A program made the position numbers and the translations under genes. The notes below the pieces were generated by a model that searched no databases, was not told the origin of the DNA, and was given only the letters and a program-made list of their open reading frames with translations. Of a stretch of 64,000 nucleotides of DNA, positions 1-8,662 are shown piece by piece (position 1 is the first letter of the stretch; each line of letters starts with the position of its first letter). Location of the stretch: contig NZ_JACIUZ010000025.1 in the NCBI RefSeq assembly GCF_014145505.1, positions 48,344 through 112,343 of the forward strand, in the 5' to 3' direction. The DNA is from Limosilactobacillus fastidiosus (GTDB lineage Bacteria > Bacillota > Bacilli > Lactobacillales > Lactobacillaceae).

Positions 1-246
1 GCCCGTACCGTGGTCAAGAATCATTACTGTCCCATGTTCGATCCCAGTATCGACAGTCCGGTCAAAAATCGCTTTGATTTCACTAGGATAAGCACTTGTA
101 GCAATATCAATATCGTGAATTGGGTCCCCAAGAACTGTGTCCCGAACACACCCGCCTACGAAATAAGCTTCATAACCCGCATCTTCAATCCTTTGTAAAA
201 CAGGTCGCGCAGGTTCAAATATTGCTGGTAAGTGTTTGATGATCAT
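1..246 (-). CDS. cca: CCA tRNA nucleotidyltransferase, N-terminal part (runs off left edge)
   Basis: Only the first 82 codons are inside the window. The translation opens [10 protein letters not shown] and carries the class II nucleotidyltransferase head signature, a Gly-Gly loop followed by [20 protein letters not shown], in which the paired Asp residues bind the catalytic metal. The family adds or repairs the 3' CCA of tRNAs. A GGAGGA ribosome-binding site lies about 9 bases upstream of the ATG at 246. The gene is divergent from the recombinase-like gene starting at 391. The missing C-terminus means completeness cannot be judged. Confidence 0.9.
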   Translation of the reverse strand, partial: MIIKHLPAIFEPARPVLQRIEDAGYEAYFVGGCVRDTVLGDPIHDIDIATSAYPSEIKAIFDRTVDTGIEHGTVMILDHGTG

Positions 247-390
247 TTAATCAAGTCCTCCGTTTTTTAGTCAATATCGATTATAGCAAATCTGGCAAGG
301 AGGTGCGAACGGCTGTATTTGCTTTTCTTTTTGTGGTTTTTGTTTTAAAATGTTAGTTAAAGTAAATTTCTGCTTATTAAGGAGGCCGCT
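247..390. promoter_or_regulatory. Divergent intergenic region between cca and the Xer-like gene
   Basis: This 144-base AT-rich gap must carry promoters for both divergent genes. Strong ribosome-binding sites are seen on both sides: a GGAGGA before cca, and AAGGAGG 7 bases before the ATG at 391. I could not pick a convincing -35/-10 pair. Confidence 0.35.
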
Positions 391-1218
391 ATGAATTACC
401 CTTATCAAGACCGTTTTCAATTATTTTTATCTCAACAAGGACTTGCTCCCCTAACAATTAAAACCTACGATACAACCCTAGCCCACTTTTTTACCTTTCT
501 AATGAGTAATCGACCAGAATTTGCCACTAATCCTCAACTAAAAAGCCTCACAGAAGCTGATGTGCGGGCCTTTCTCACCACCTTAAAAGAGGACGAAAAG
601 ATTACTCTAAGTACTTATAATAAAAATCTTTCCCACCTTAATCGTTACTTTCGCTACCTGTTCACCCATCAATTGATTAGTACCTACCCAACCCTTACAA
701 TTCATGGAAAAGCTACTAACCCTAACAAACGATTAACCACCAAGTGGATTACAAAGCTTCCCGAAATCCTTCAAGACGATCAAATTCACTTTTATACCCG
801 TTTAACTCTATTTCTTTCTAATCGTGGTTATACAGTCAGTGAATTTCTCGCTCCAGGATTCGAAAAGGTTTGGAATAGTCTTGTCCCAAACAATCCAGTT
901 GAAAAACAATTCATTGCTAACTTCAACTCGTTTATTAAACCCATTCAAGAACTGCAAAACTCTCCACAGCTGTTTCTCAAGCAACGCTTTACTTCCGATA
1001 ATCCTGGACTATCCAATGCCGGGCTTCATAAATATCTCCGGCAAGACGAAACTTACCTCGGTTTTAATCTTGCACCAAAGTTTCTTCATCAAGCATATAT
1101 TCTCTACGAACTTAGCCACCATCCTGAATTATCAGATTTGCAATTAATGGAACGGTTAAGGCTAGATCCGGCATCGTTACTGTACTATCAAAAACAACTA
1201 ATTAATCATAATAAATAA
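391..1218 (+). CDS. Tyrosine-recombinase-like protein lacking catalytic residues
   Basis: This 275-residue protein has an N-terminal SAM-like core-binding domain of the phage integrase/Xer type (about residues 5-100, with TIKTYDTTLAHFFTFL and YNKNLSHLNRYFRYL). A recognisable but eroded catalytic domain follows. Where active Xer proteins have Gly-Leu-Arg-Val-Ser-Glu, this one has GYTVSE (residues 146-151), so the first catalytic Arg is Thr148. The HxxR box appears as Lys230 and His233 in PKFLHQ. A Tyr pair at 265-266 sits near the expected nucleophile position. By analogy with the catalytically inactive XerD-like proteins of streptococci, it may bind DNA without recombining it. Start chosen from AAGGAGG. 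It is a single-gene unit ending at a strong hairpin. Function unknown; family placement fairly sure. Confidence 0.7.
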   Translation: MNYPYQDRFQLFLSQQGLAPLTIKTYDTTLAHFFTFLMSNRPEFATNPQLKSLTEADVRAFLTTLKEDEKITLSTYNKNLSHLNRYFRYLFTHQLISTYPTLTIHGKATNPNKRLTTKWITKLPEILQDDQIHFYTRLTLFLSNRGYTVSEFLAPGFEKVWNSLVPNNPVEKQFIANFNSFIKPIQELQNSPQLFLKQRFTSDNPGLSNAGLHKYLRQDETYLGFNLAPKFLHQAYILYELSHHPELSDLQLMERLRLDPASLLYYQKQLINHNK

Positions 1219-1266
1219 CAAGGATCAAATGATCAGGTATTTTCCTAATCATTTGATCCTTGTTTT
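1218..1266. terminator. Bidirectional terminator between convergent genes
   Basis: A perfect 16-bp stem (arms ACAAGGATCAAATGAT and its complement, loop of 14) is followed by TTTT on the plus strand. It overlaps the stop codon of the Xer-like gene and faces the end of the TPR gene, so it can serve both. Confidence 0.85.
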
Positions 1267-1277
1267 GGTTTCAAGCT

Positions 1278-2540
1278 TTAATAATCCTCGTATTCATCCA
1301 ACAATTCCTGCATTTCATCATCTGTCGGTACCAATTTAAGATAATGCTTTAATTCATCTACCATTTGTTCCGTATCACCGGCTTCACGATAATAATTAAT
1401 CAGCTCCTTAAGGAATGTTGGGTTCTCACTATAGGTAACCATTGCTTCTTGATAATACTTTCCAGCAAGATCAAACTTTTCTAATTGCTGGTATGAACGA
1501 GCCAGGTTCCAGTAAATTTGTGGATCGACCTCATCCTCTTTGACAAGTGGTTCCAAGAGCTTAATATTATCCTCATCATCATGAATATGCAGAAGAAAGT
1601 TACTATATTCTAGGGTAATAGTTAAGTTATCTGGATCAAGTTCATGAGCCTTCTTTAGGTATTCATCCATCAACTTATTATTCCCAAGGTGACTAGTTAC
1701 TTCAGCTGCTTGAGCATACAGACGAGCATTATATTGGTCAACGGCTAACCCCTCTTGAAGAACCTTTAACGCCTGCTGATACTTATTTTCCTGAACGTAA
1801 GCTTTAGCCAATTCAGGATAAACCGAAACATATTGAGAATCATCTTGGATCAAATCATTAAAAGTTTTAATTGCCTCGTCAGTTTTTCCCAACTGTAATT
1901 CAGTTAACCCTGTTTGAAAGCGAATATCACTTGTTTGGTATTCCGGACTAACCTGTTTTAAGTAACCAAGCGCTTGTTTAAACTTCCCACTTTGGGCATA
2001 ACAAATTCCCAAGCGTCCTGCAATATTTACCTTGGCAAATTCGGTATAACCACTCCGAATAAGTTCAAAGTAGTATTGAATTGCCTCGTCAAACTGACTA
2101 GTCATGAAATAGAATTCACCAAGGGCAAATTGGACTGCCGGTTCATCAGAGGCAATTCGGTATGCTTCTTTTAACTTCTCTTCAGTAACCTCATATTCAT
2201 TTTCAGTTTGGTATAAGTCAGCTGCTACTAACAATGACTGTAAATACGCATCAGAATCTGGCTGTACTTGGGATAAGTACGTTAATGCTTCATCATTATG
2301 ACCTTCACTAATGGCAATCTCAGCTAAATTAACCCGGAGTTCATCCTCATTCGGGTATTTTGCTAACAGGTGCAAATAGGCTTGACGTGCCTGATGCAGG
2401 AAACCCATGCTATAAAGTTCTTCAGCTAAACTAAAAATCATATCATCGCTATCTTTAGCCAGGGCCTCGGTAAAGGATTGTTGCGCAGCTGGCATTTGTC
2501 CAGCTTGAATTTGTTCTAACATTTTTTCAGAATAAGTCAT
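1278..2540 (-). CDS. Tetratricopeptide repeat protein
   Basis: This 420-residue cytoplasmic protein is built almost entirely of TPR helices. Repeats with the W/L-G-Y-A-F-A-P spacing can be followed from about residue 35 to 410, for example ALGEFYFMTSQFDEAIQYYFELI, ELAKAYVQENKYQQALKVLQEGL and NLARSYQQLEKFDLAGKYYQEAM (shown in pieces of the repeat). No signal peptide or membrane segment is present. TPR arrays mediate protein-protein contacts, and the partner is not evident. It follows hup in the same direction, but the hup terminator lies between them. A strong AAAGGAGG precedes the ATG. Widely conserved in lactobacilli at this position, usually annotated only as TPR protein. Confidence 0.85.
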   Translation of the reverse strand: MTYSEKMLEQIQAGQMPAAQQSFTEALAKDSDDMIFSLAEELYSMGFLHQARQAYLHLLAKYPNEDELRVNLAEIAISEGHNDEALTYLSQVQPDSDAYLQSLLVAADLYQTENEYEVTEEKLKEAYRIASDEPAVQFALGEFYFMTSQFDEAIQYYFELIRSGYTEFAKVNIAGRLGICYAQSGKFKQALGYLKQVSPEYQTSDIRFQTGLTELQLGKTDEAIKTFNDLIQDDSQYVSVYPELAKAYVQENKYQQALKVLQEGLAVDQYNARLYAQAAEVTSHLGNNKLMDEYLKKAHELDPDNLTITLEYSNFLLHIHDDEDNIKLLEPLVKEDEVDPQIYWNLARSYQQLEKFDLAGKYYQEAMVTYSENPTFLKELINYYREAGDTEQMVDELKHYLKLVPTDDEMQELLDEYEDY

Positions 2541-2617
2541 TATTTTCCTCCTTTAGCATTACCCATCACACTAATTATCTTAGCATAATTAGACTAAATC
2601 CGGTTCTTAAGAGCATT

Positions 2618-2649
2618 AAAAAAAGACCGTGAACCAAAAGTCACGGTCC
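2618..2649 (-). terminator. Terminator of hup
   Basis: GACCGTGA and TCACGGTC pair around an 8-base loop. A run of seven T follows on the minus strand, about 25 bases after the hup stop codon. Confidence 0.9.
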
Positions 2650-2673
2650 TATTTATTATCAAGTAATCCGTAA

Positions 2674-2949
2674 TTACTTAACAGCATCCTTTAAAGCTTT
2701 ACCAGGCTTAAATGCTGGTACCTTGCTTGCAGGGATTTGGATTTCTTGACCAGTTTGTGGATTACGACCCTTACGAGCAGCACGTTGACGTACTTCGAAG
2801 TTACCGAAGCCGATCAATTGAACCTTTTCACCCTTAGCTAATGATGCTTGAATTGAACTAAAGACTGCATCTACAGCAGCAGTAGCATCCTTCTTAGTTA
2901 AACCAGTTGCGGTTGCAACGTTACTTACTAATTCTGCTTTGTTAGCCAT
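2674..2949 (-). CDS. hup: DNA-binding protein HU
   Basis: This 91-residue protein is the bacterial histone-like HU, which bends and compacts DNA as a homodimer in low-GC Gram-positives. The full family signature is present: helical dimerisation half, then [18 protein letters not shown] (about residues 47-64) leading into the beta arms, with the arm-tip Pro in [14 protein letters not shown]. Length equals the family norm. It is monocistronic, with its own promoter and terminator and an unusually structured 5' leader (two hairpins at 3004-3052). A GGAGGTG ribosome-binding site precedes the ATG. Confidence 0.97.
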   Translation of the reverse strand: MANKAELVSNVATATGLTKKDATAAVDAVFSSIQASLAKGEKVQLIGFGNFEVRQRAARKGRNPQTGQEIQIPASKVPAFKPGKALKDAVK

Positions 2950-3003
2950 TGAATTTCACCTCCAACATTTAATACAATCAAATAATCGATTGCACCAATG
3001 AAT

Positions 3004-3052
3004 GTTAATTTTGAGTGGTCCAAAATTAACGAAACATACGAGGAACTCGTAT
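3004..3052 (-). other. Two tandem hairpins in the hup 5' leader
   Basis: GTTAATTTTG (3004-3013) pairs with CAAAATTAAC (3021-3030), a perfect 10-bp stem with a 7-base loop. ATACGAG (3036-3042) pairs with CTCGTAT (3046-3052), a perfect 7-bp stem with a 3-base loop. Both lie between the predicted hup promoter and its start codon, so they would form in the mRNA. No T-run follows, so they are not terminators. They may stabilise or regulate this abundant message. Confidence 0.6.
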
Positions 3053-3065
3053 AATTTCATTGTTA

Positions 3066-3094
3066 AGATTAGCATAGTGAAACCTTGATGACAA
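3066..3094 (-). promoter_or_regulatory. Promoter of hup
   Basis: A TTGTCA -35 (3089-3094) and a TAATCT -10 (3066-3071) are separated by 17 bases. Transcription would begin near 3059, giving a leader of about 110 bases. Confidence 0.6.
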
Positions 3095-3150
3095 GCGGTT
3101 TATAAGCTTTTTCACCCTTTTTTCAGAATTTTATAACCAAAACGAACAAT

Positions 3151-4464
3151 TTATTGTCGCTTCCGCTTAATAATCCGAATTGGCGTCCCTGTAAAATCGA
3201 ATGCCTGCCGAATTTGGTTCTCTAAATATCGTTGATACGAAAAATGCATTAGGTCTGGATCATTGACAAAAATTACAAATGTTGGTGGCTGGATTGCTAC
3301 CTGAGTTCCATAATAAACCCTTAACCGTCGCCCATTCTGGGTTGGTGTTGGGTTAGCAGCCAACGCATCCATAAGCACATCATTCAGAACGGAAGATTGA
3401 ATTCGTTGCCGACTATTCTTATAAACATCCTCAATCATCGTTGGTAACTGATTAAGCCGTTGCTTAGTCTTAGCAGAAACAAAGATAATTGGTGCATAAT
3501 TTAGGTACTGGAACTCGTTCCGAATTAAGTTTGTAAAATCGGTCATTGTTCGGTGATCCTTATTCTTAATGGTATCCCACTTATTAACAACAATAATCAC
3601 TCCACAGCCGGCCTCATGAGCATAACCAGCAATATGCTTATCCAGTTCCCGAATGCCTTCTTCAGCATTAAGGACCACTAAAACAACATCACTATCGTCA
3701 ATTGCACGCATTGAACGCATTAACGAATATCGTTCAGTGTTTTCATAAATTTTACCCTTTTTACGAATTCCGGCTGTATCAATCATAGTAAATTCTTGGC
3801 CGTCCTTAGCCGTAAAACGAGTATTAATAGCATCACGGGTTGTTCCCGCCACATTTGATACGATTACCCGGTTCTCACCCAGAATGGCATTAACTAGTGA
3901 TGATTTCCCAACATTTGGTCGCCCAATCAAACTAAAGTGAATCGTTCCGTCATCTTCGTTATCTGCCGTCTCCGGGAAGCGGTTAATAACTGCATCAAGT
4001 AAATCGCCGACTCCTACTCCATGAACCCCAGAAACTGGATAAGGTTCGCCTAAACCTAATGAGTAAAAATCGTATATATCACTTCGTCGTTCAGGATTGT
4101 CAACCTTATTAACAGCTAATATAACTGGCTTATCAGAACGATAAAGGATTTTTGCCACCTGCTCATCCGCATCAGTAACACCATTTTGAATATCAACGAC
4201 AAAAACAATAACATCTGCTTCATCAATTGCTACTTCTGCTTGTTGACGGATCTGAGTTAATAAGGGTTGATCAGAGATTTCAATCCCCCCAGTATCGATT
4301 AAGTTAAAATTCTTTCCTAACCATTCAGCATGGGCATAAATCCGATCACGGGTAACACCAGGCGTATCTTCTACAATTGAAATTCGTTCTCCAGCAATTC
4401 GATTAAACAATGTCGACTTGCCCACATTTGGTCGACCAACAATTGCAACAACAGGATTTGCCAT
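3151..4464 (-). CDS. der: Ribosome biogenesis GTPase Der (EngA)
   Basis: This 437-residue protein has the diagnostic two consecutive GTPase domains followed by a KH-like domain. Domain 1 begins [14 protein letters not shown] (residues 5-18), with DTPG and NKVD. Domain 2 repeats GRPNVGKSS near residue 182, with DTAG and NKWD. The C-terminal KH-like domain starts near residue 350 and ends in a basic IIKRKRQ. Der assists maturation of the 50S subunit in the cytoplasm. It lies downstream of rpsA, with a modest hairpin between them, in the usual Firmicutes order. Length is typical. Confidence 0.97.
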   Translation of the reverse strand: MANPVVAIVGRPNVGKSTLFNRIAGERISIVEDTPGVTRDRIYAHAEWLGKNFNLIDTGGIEISDQPLLTQIRQQAEVAIDEADVIVFVVDIQNGVTDADEQVAKILYRSDKPVILAVNKVDNPERRSDIYDFYSLGLGEPYPVSGVHGVGVGDLLDAVINRFPETADNEDDGTIHFSLIGRPNVGKSSLVNAILGENRVIVSNVAGTTRDAINTRFTAKDGQEFTMIDTAGIRKKGKIYENTERYSLMRSMRAIDDSDVVLVVLNAEEGIRELDKHIAGYAHEAGCGVIIVVNKWDTIKNKDHRTMTDFTNLIRNEFQYLNYAPIIFVSAKTKQRLNQLPTMIEDVYKNSRQRIQSSVLNDVLMDALAANPTPTQNGRRLRVYYGTQVAIQPPTFVIFVNDPDLMHFSYQRYLENQIRQAFDFTGTPIRIIKRKRQ

Positions 4465-4493
4465 TTTTACACCTTCCTTCTCTTATTTGAAAT

Positions 4494-4520
4494 AAAAAGA
4501 GTATGACAGAAATGCCATAC
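4494..4520 (-). terminator. Hairpin terminator between rpsA and der
   Basis: GTATG...CATAC arms with a short TG/CA extension precede five T on the minus strand. The stem is weak, so partial read-through into der is likely. Confidence 0.55.
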
Positions 4521-4548
4521 CCCTTTCTAAGCTAATATGTGGTCTCGA

Positions 4549-5784
4549 TTACTTCAAGCCCTTTAATTGATCACCAATTAAGTCACCCATTGAGAAGCCA
4601 CTTTCTTCTTCAGGGGCGTTGTCCATGAAGCTACGATTGTTGTTACGACGAGGACGACGACGACCACGGTTTTCGTTACCGTTGTTTTCTTCATCCTTTG
4701 GACGTTCTTCAAGAGCCTTCATAGATAAACCAAGACGTTGACGTTCAGGATCAATATTTAAGACCTTAACCTTGACTTCTTGACCAGGCTTCAAAACGTC
4801 AGCTGGTGTAGCAATGTGCTTGTGAGAGATTTGAGAAATATGTACCAAACCTTCAACACCTGGGAAGACCTCAACAAAGGCACCAAAGCTGGTCAACCGC
4901 TTTACAGTACCAGTAAGGACACTGCCTTCTGGAGCCTTTTCTTCAATATCATCCCATGGTCCTGGTAATGTTTGCTTAATTGAAAGTGAAATCCGTTCAC
5001 GTTCAGGGTCAACACTTAAGACCTTAACCTTAACATCTTGACCAGCTTCCAAAACATCAGAAGGCTTGTCAACATGATCATATGAAATTTCAGAAACATG
5101 AACTAATCCATCAACACCACCAAGGTCAATAAAGGCACCAAAGTTAGTCATTCGAGCAACCTTACCTTCAACAACATCACCTGGTTGAAGCTTAGCAAAG
5201 ATTTCCTTAGCTGCTTCTTCGTGTTGAGCCTTAACAATTTCCTTGTGGGAAAGGATAAGGCGGTTTTCACTAGGTTCGATTTCAATAATCTTAAATTCAA
5301 GTTCTTGACCCTTAAACTGGTTCAAGTCTTCTACGTAGTGATCAGTAATCATTGAAGCAGGGACGAAGCCACGTACTCCGGCATCAACTACTAAGCCACC
5401 CTTAACAGCTTGTGTAACCTTAGCTGTAATGTGTTCACCAGCATCGAACTTCTTTTGGATGTCATCCCATACCTTGCGAGCTTCGAGACGACGGTGTGAA
5501 AGTAAGTAGCTACCATTTTCCTTATCGTTACCGATCTTAGAAATAACTACTAAGTCAAGTTCGTCACCGACTTTAACTGCGTCATTGATGTCTTCAACTG
5601 GCTTGGTTGATAATTCCTTAGCAGGGACGACACCTTCAACCCCTGCATCTTTAATACCAACGATAGCTTGGCGATCATCATCAATTGCCAATACTTCACC
5701 CTTAACAACATCACCCACTTTTACAGTTTCAATGCTATCGAGAGCTTCTAACATATCGTTTTTGTTTTCGTTGTTTTCAGCCAT
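4549..5784 (-). CDS. rpsA: 30S ribosomal protein S1 homologue (four S1 domains)
   Basis: This 411-residue protein has four S1 RNA-binding domains, near residues 22-90, 108-173, 194-263 and 279-348. The last two are very similar (VTNFGAFIDLGGVDGLVHVSEIS-like and TSFGAFVEVFPGVEGLVHIS-like cores). E. coli S1 has six domains, and the four-domain form is normal for Firmicutes. The C-terminus adds an Asn/Arg/Gly-rich basic tail (GRRRPRRNNNR, about 370-385), probably extra RNA contact. S1 helps mRNA bind the ribosome, although Firmicutes S1 is less essential. AAGGAGG precedes the ATG. It follows cmk, as in B. subtilis (cmk-ypfD). Confidence 0.93.
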   Translation of the reverse strand: MAENNENKNDMLEALDSIETVKVGDVVKGEVLAIDDDRQAIVGIKDAGVEGVVPAKELSTKPVEDINDAVKVGDELDLVVISKIGNDKENGSYLLSHRRLEARKVWDDIQKKFDAGEHITAKVTQAVKGGLVVDAGVRGFVPASMITDHYVEDLNQFKGQELEFKIIEIEPSENRLILSHKEIVKAQHEEAAKEIFAKLQPGDVVEGKVARMTNFGAFIDLGGVDGLVHVSEISYDHVDKPSDVLEAGQDVKVKVLSVDPERERISLSIKQTLPGPWDDIEEKAPEGSVLTGTVKRLTSFGAFVEVFPGVEGLVHISQISHKHIATPADVLKPGQEVKVKVLNIDPERQRLGLSMKALEERPKDEENNGNENRGRRRPRRNNNRSFMDNAPEEESGFSMGDLIGDQLKGLK

Positions 5785-5856
5785 TTAAAAAAATCCTCCT
5801 TGCGACAATCAACTCTGAAAACTATTCTACTAGAAAGGCGCTAACATTTCCAGTAA

Positions 5857-6543
5857 TTATGCTAAATGTTTTTCAGTTTTTTTAATTATTTCACTAATTT
5901 TCTCAACAACCTCGTCAATTGTCAGGTTAGTAGTATCCAATTTTATAGCATCACTCGCTTGCGTTAGCGGTGATACCTTCCGGGTTGAATCCTTTTTATC
6001 CCGTAATTCAATCGCTCGTTGTAATTCCTCAAGACTTGAGGTGACGATTCCCTTTTGTTTATTTTCCAGATAACGACGACGAGCACGTTCGTAAGCGGTA
6101 GCCACCATAAAAATTTTTACCGGTGCATTAGGAAGCACTGTGGTTCCAATATCACGTCCATCCATTACAATACCACCTTCAGCAGCAATCTGTCGTTGTT
6201 GCTTGGTCATTTCTTGACGAACAGCTGGAATCGCTGCAACCGCTGAAACATTCTTTGCAACTTTCGGAAGCCGAATATCCCTTGTTACTTCTTGACCATT
6301 AATAAAGACCAGTTGTTCTGGTTCAGCAGGCTGAAACGTAATTTTAATCTTTTTAGCCAAGTCAGCGATCTTTTCTGTATCATCCATTGCAATTTCTTCT
6401 TGCAAAGCCGCCACAGTTACTGCACGATACATTGCTCCTGTATCACAATAAATATACCCAAACTTTTTAGCGACTAATTTAGCAACTGTACTCTTTCCCG
6501 CTGAAGCTGGTCCATCAATTGCAACTTGTAATCCAGTCGACAT
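5857..6543 (-). CDS. cmk: Cytidylate kinase
   Basis: This 228-residue (d)CMP kinase phosphorylates CMP/dCMP with ATP in the pyrimidine salvage and RNA-turnover pathway. The P-loop is IDGPASAGKST (residues 9-19). The substrate-binding DGRDIGTTVLPNAPVKIF (about 128-145) and the Arg pair of the lid (YERARRRYLE) are intact. AGGAGAGG lies ahead of the ATG. The gene is 19 bases downstream of the LysM gene and 72 bases before rpsA, so the three may be co-transcribed. Confidence 0.96.
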   Translation of the reverse strand: MSTGLQVAIDGPASAGKSTVAKLVAKKFGYIYCDTGAMYRAVTVAALQEEIAMDDTEKIADLAKKIKITFQPAEPEQLVFINGQEVTRDIRLPKVAKNVSAVAAIPAVRQEMTKQQRQIAAEGGIVMDGRDIGTTVLPNAPVKIFMVATAYERARRRYLENKQKGIVTSSLEELQRAIELRDKKDSTRKVSPLTQASDAIKLDTTNLTIDEVVEKISEIIKKTEKHLA

Positions 6544-6562
6544 TTAATCCTCTCCTAATCCA

Positions 6563-7132
6563 TTATCGAATTCTCAATCGTTGCCCAGGTGTTAGGTGGG
6601 CATTTGGGGTTAAACCATTTAGCCGCATCAATTCATTAATAGAGATTCCGTTCTGTCTTGCAACACGATATAGACTTCCATTACGTGGCACAATTGCATA
6701 TTGAACCATACTTGAAGATGTCTGACTCACTATTGAAGAAGAACTTGAACTAACTGGTGAACTACTGTTCATCGTCGAACTAGAACGCTCTTTAGTCTGG
6801 CTAGATGAGCTTATAGAGCTTCGTTTGTTTGAACTGGTTTTCCGTTTTGGGGATTGAGCTTTTTTTTTAGATGATTGAGACTCTGCTAACCGCTCAGTCC
6901 TTACTGGATGATTCAATGTTTGCTTATGGTTAACCCAGTATATCAGCGGAATTGCTGCTAAGATAATGATTAAAACAATCAGGACAGTGGTAATTGTAGA
7001 ATTATGTTCTTTTTGTCGCCGATGTTCGGTCCGCGATAGGTGTCCATCACTACCCAAATCTTCATTATCAACAAACTTTTTATCCCATAACCGGTCATTT
7101 GCCTCACGACTTTCTTCTCGTCGTTCACTCAT
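6563..7132 (-). CDS. Membrane-anchored LysM domain protein
   Basis: This 189-residue protein has a charged cytoplasmic N-terminus (1-45), one transmembrane segment (about 46-66, TTVLIVLIIILAAIPLIYWV), then a long Ser/Lys-rich low-complexity linker (about 82-140). A single LysM domain closes the protein (about 145-188, YRVARQNGISINELMRLNGL and LTPGQRLRIR). LysM binds peptidoglycan GlcNAc, so it probably tethers the membrane to the wall. The topology places LysM outside. It sits between recQ and cmk, as in several Firmicutes (compare ypbE). AAAGGAGGGG gives a strong start. Confidence 0.85.
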   Translation of the reverse strand: MSERREESREANDRLWDKKFVDNEDLGSDGHLSRTEHRRQKEHNSTITTVLIVLIIILAAIPLIYWVNHKQTLNHPVRTERLAESQSSKKKAQSPKRKTSSNKRSSISSSSQTKERSSSTMNSSSPVSSSSSSIVSQTSSSMVQYAIVPRNGSLYRVARQNGISINELMRLNGLTPNAHLTPGQRLRIR

Positions 7133-7195
7133 GGTTACCCCTCCTTTTCATTTAAAATTAACATTCTGATTGTAGCGCAAATAATCATTAAATGT

Positions 7196-8662
7196 CTAGT
7201 TTTCTTTATCATGATTAATATTAAGTAACTGATAAAGTCGTTCTTGCCAATCTAGTTTTGTACTTACCTGTTGTCCGTTTATTGTCTCATTATTATGGTG
7301 TTCAAACCGTTGAATTAATGTTGGCTCAGTAATATCACAACATGGTTCCTGTGGCTGCTCAAGTTGCTCGCCAAAATAACCTAATATCATTTTTCGTCGG
7401 CACATCTTCGTATTATTTATATAGTGCGCCATCCATTCCAAACGACTGCTTAAATTCCTTTGTCGTTTTTTAAACGCTTTTATAATCATTTTTCCGTCAT
7501 ATCCATGCTTTAGGTAAAAGGAAAATAGTTCATGATTATCTCCCAGTACACTAGCAGGCTGATGTTTATTTCTAACAGCTTCTAAAAGTGTACTTTCTGG
7601 CAAATCAATATGGTTTAGTGTCCGCTGAATTTGTTCATCCCCCGGGCAATACAAGAGAAGCGCCAAACTGGGCTGCCCATCACGACCAGCTCGGCCCACC
7701 TCCTGAACATAGCTTTCTAAGTTTGCTGGTTCATGAAAATGAATGACAAAGCGGATATCCTCCTTATCAATTCCCATTCCAAAAGCACTAGTTGCACAAA
7801 TTAACTGAATCTGATTTTCCATAAACTGCTGTTGTAAACGGTAACGATCAAGCGGCGCAATTCCCGCATGGTAAGCGGCAACGTTCTTATCGGTTTTTTT
7901 ATTTAATTTCTCAGCAAATTGACTTGCTAATTTTCGACTAGCAAAATAAATAATTCCCGGACCAGCTAATCGACTAACTAGTTCAATCAAGGATTGTTCC
8001 TTTTCTTTTGCGGACAGAAATCGTTTAACAGCATAATAAATGTTGGGACGATTTACGGAACGGATCACTTGAGTAACTGTCGCATTTTCTAGTCCCATTT
8101 TTTGAATAATATCTTGTCGCACTTCTGGGGTCGCAGTTGCAGTTAATAGAAGTGTAGTCGGTGAATCAAGGTTCTGCCGAATTACACTAAGAAGAAGGTA
8201 CTCAGGACGAAAATCTGGTCCCCATTGTGAGATGCAGTGGGCTTCATCAACCACAAATAGCGAAATTTTTACTTTCTTCAATGCTTGAATAATGTCCGGA
8301 TTAGTAAGGGATTCAGGCGAAGTAAAGATAAATTTAAATGAAGGAAGTTGCCGCATTGCCTGCTGACGACTCTTACCAGTTAATTGGCTATTAATCATTA
8401 AAACCCTTTTCTCTCCAGAACGATGTAGGCGTTCAACTTGATCCTGCATTAATGAGATTAGTGGTGAAACGATCAGGATACAGCCAGGAAGCAAGTACCC
8501 TGGCAATTGGTAAAGAAGTGACTTTCCACCCCCAGTTGGCAGAACAGCAAGAGTATCTCGATGTTTCAAAACTGCTTTAACGGTTTCTTCTTGTCCATCA
8601 CGAAATGACGAGAAGCCGAATTTAGCATTTAACGTTGCTAATAATTGATGATCACTAATCAT
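7196..8662 (-). CDS. recQ: ATP-dependent DNA helicase RecQ (RecS type)
   Basis: This 488-residue SF2 helicase unwinds DNA 3'-5' in recombinational repair. Visible motifs: FGFSSFRDGQEE (motif 0, residues 15-26), LPTGGGKS (motif I, 41-48), VVDEAHCISQWG (motif II), TATAT (III), and VGRAGRDGQ (motif VI, near residue 322). Cys residues near 410-440 (MCRRKMIL... CC) form the RecQ zinc-binding part. The protein stops after this region and has no HRDC domain, matching the short RecS form of B. subtilis. It overlaps the upstream HTH gene by 4 bases (ATGA), so the two are translationally coupled. Confidence 0.94.
   Translation of the reverse strand: MISDHQLLATLNAKFGFSSFRDGQEETVKAVLKHRDTLAVLPTGGGKSLLYQLPGYLLPGCILIVSPLISLMQDQVERLHRSGEKRVLMINSQLTGKSRQQAMRQLPSFKFIFTSPESLTNPDIIQALKKVKISLFVVDEAHCISQWGPDFRPEYLLLSVIRQNLDSPTTLLLTATATPEVRQDIIQKMGLENATVTQVIRSVNRPNIYYAVKRFLSAKEKEQSLIELVSRLAGPGIIYFASRKLASQFAEKLNKKTDKNVAAYHAGIAPLDRYRLQQQFMENQIQLICATSAFGMGIDKEDIRFVIHFHEPANLESYVQEVGRAGRDGQPSLALLLYCPGDEQIQRTLNHIDLPESTLLEAVRNKHQPASVLGDNHELFSFYLKHGYDGKMIIKAFKKRQRNLSSRLEWMAHYINNTKMCRRKMILGYFGEQLEQPQEPCCDITEPTLIQRFEHHNNETINGQQVSTKLDWQERLYQLLNINHDKEN

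Noticed and set aside
4780..5788. Plus-strand open frames opposite rpsA
   Set aside because: They are antisense shadows of the S1 repeats without start signals.
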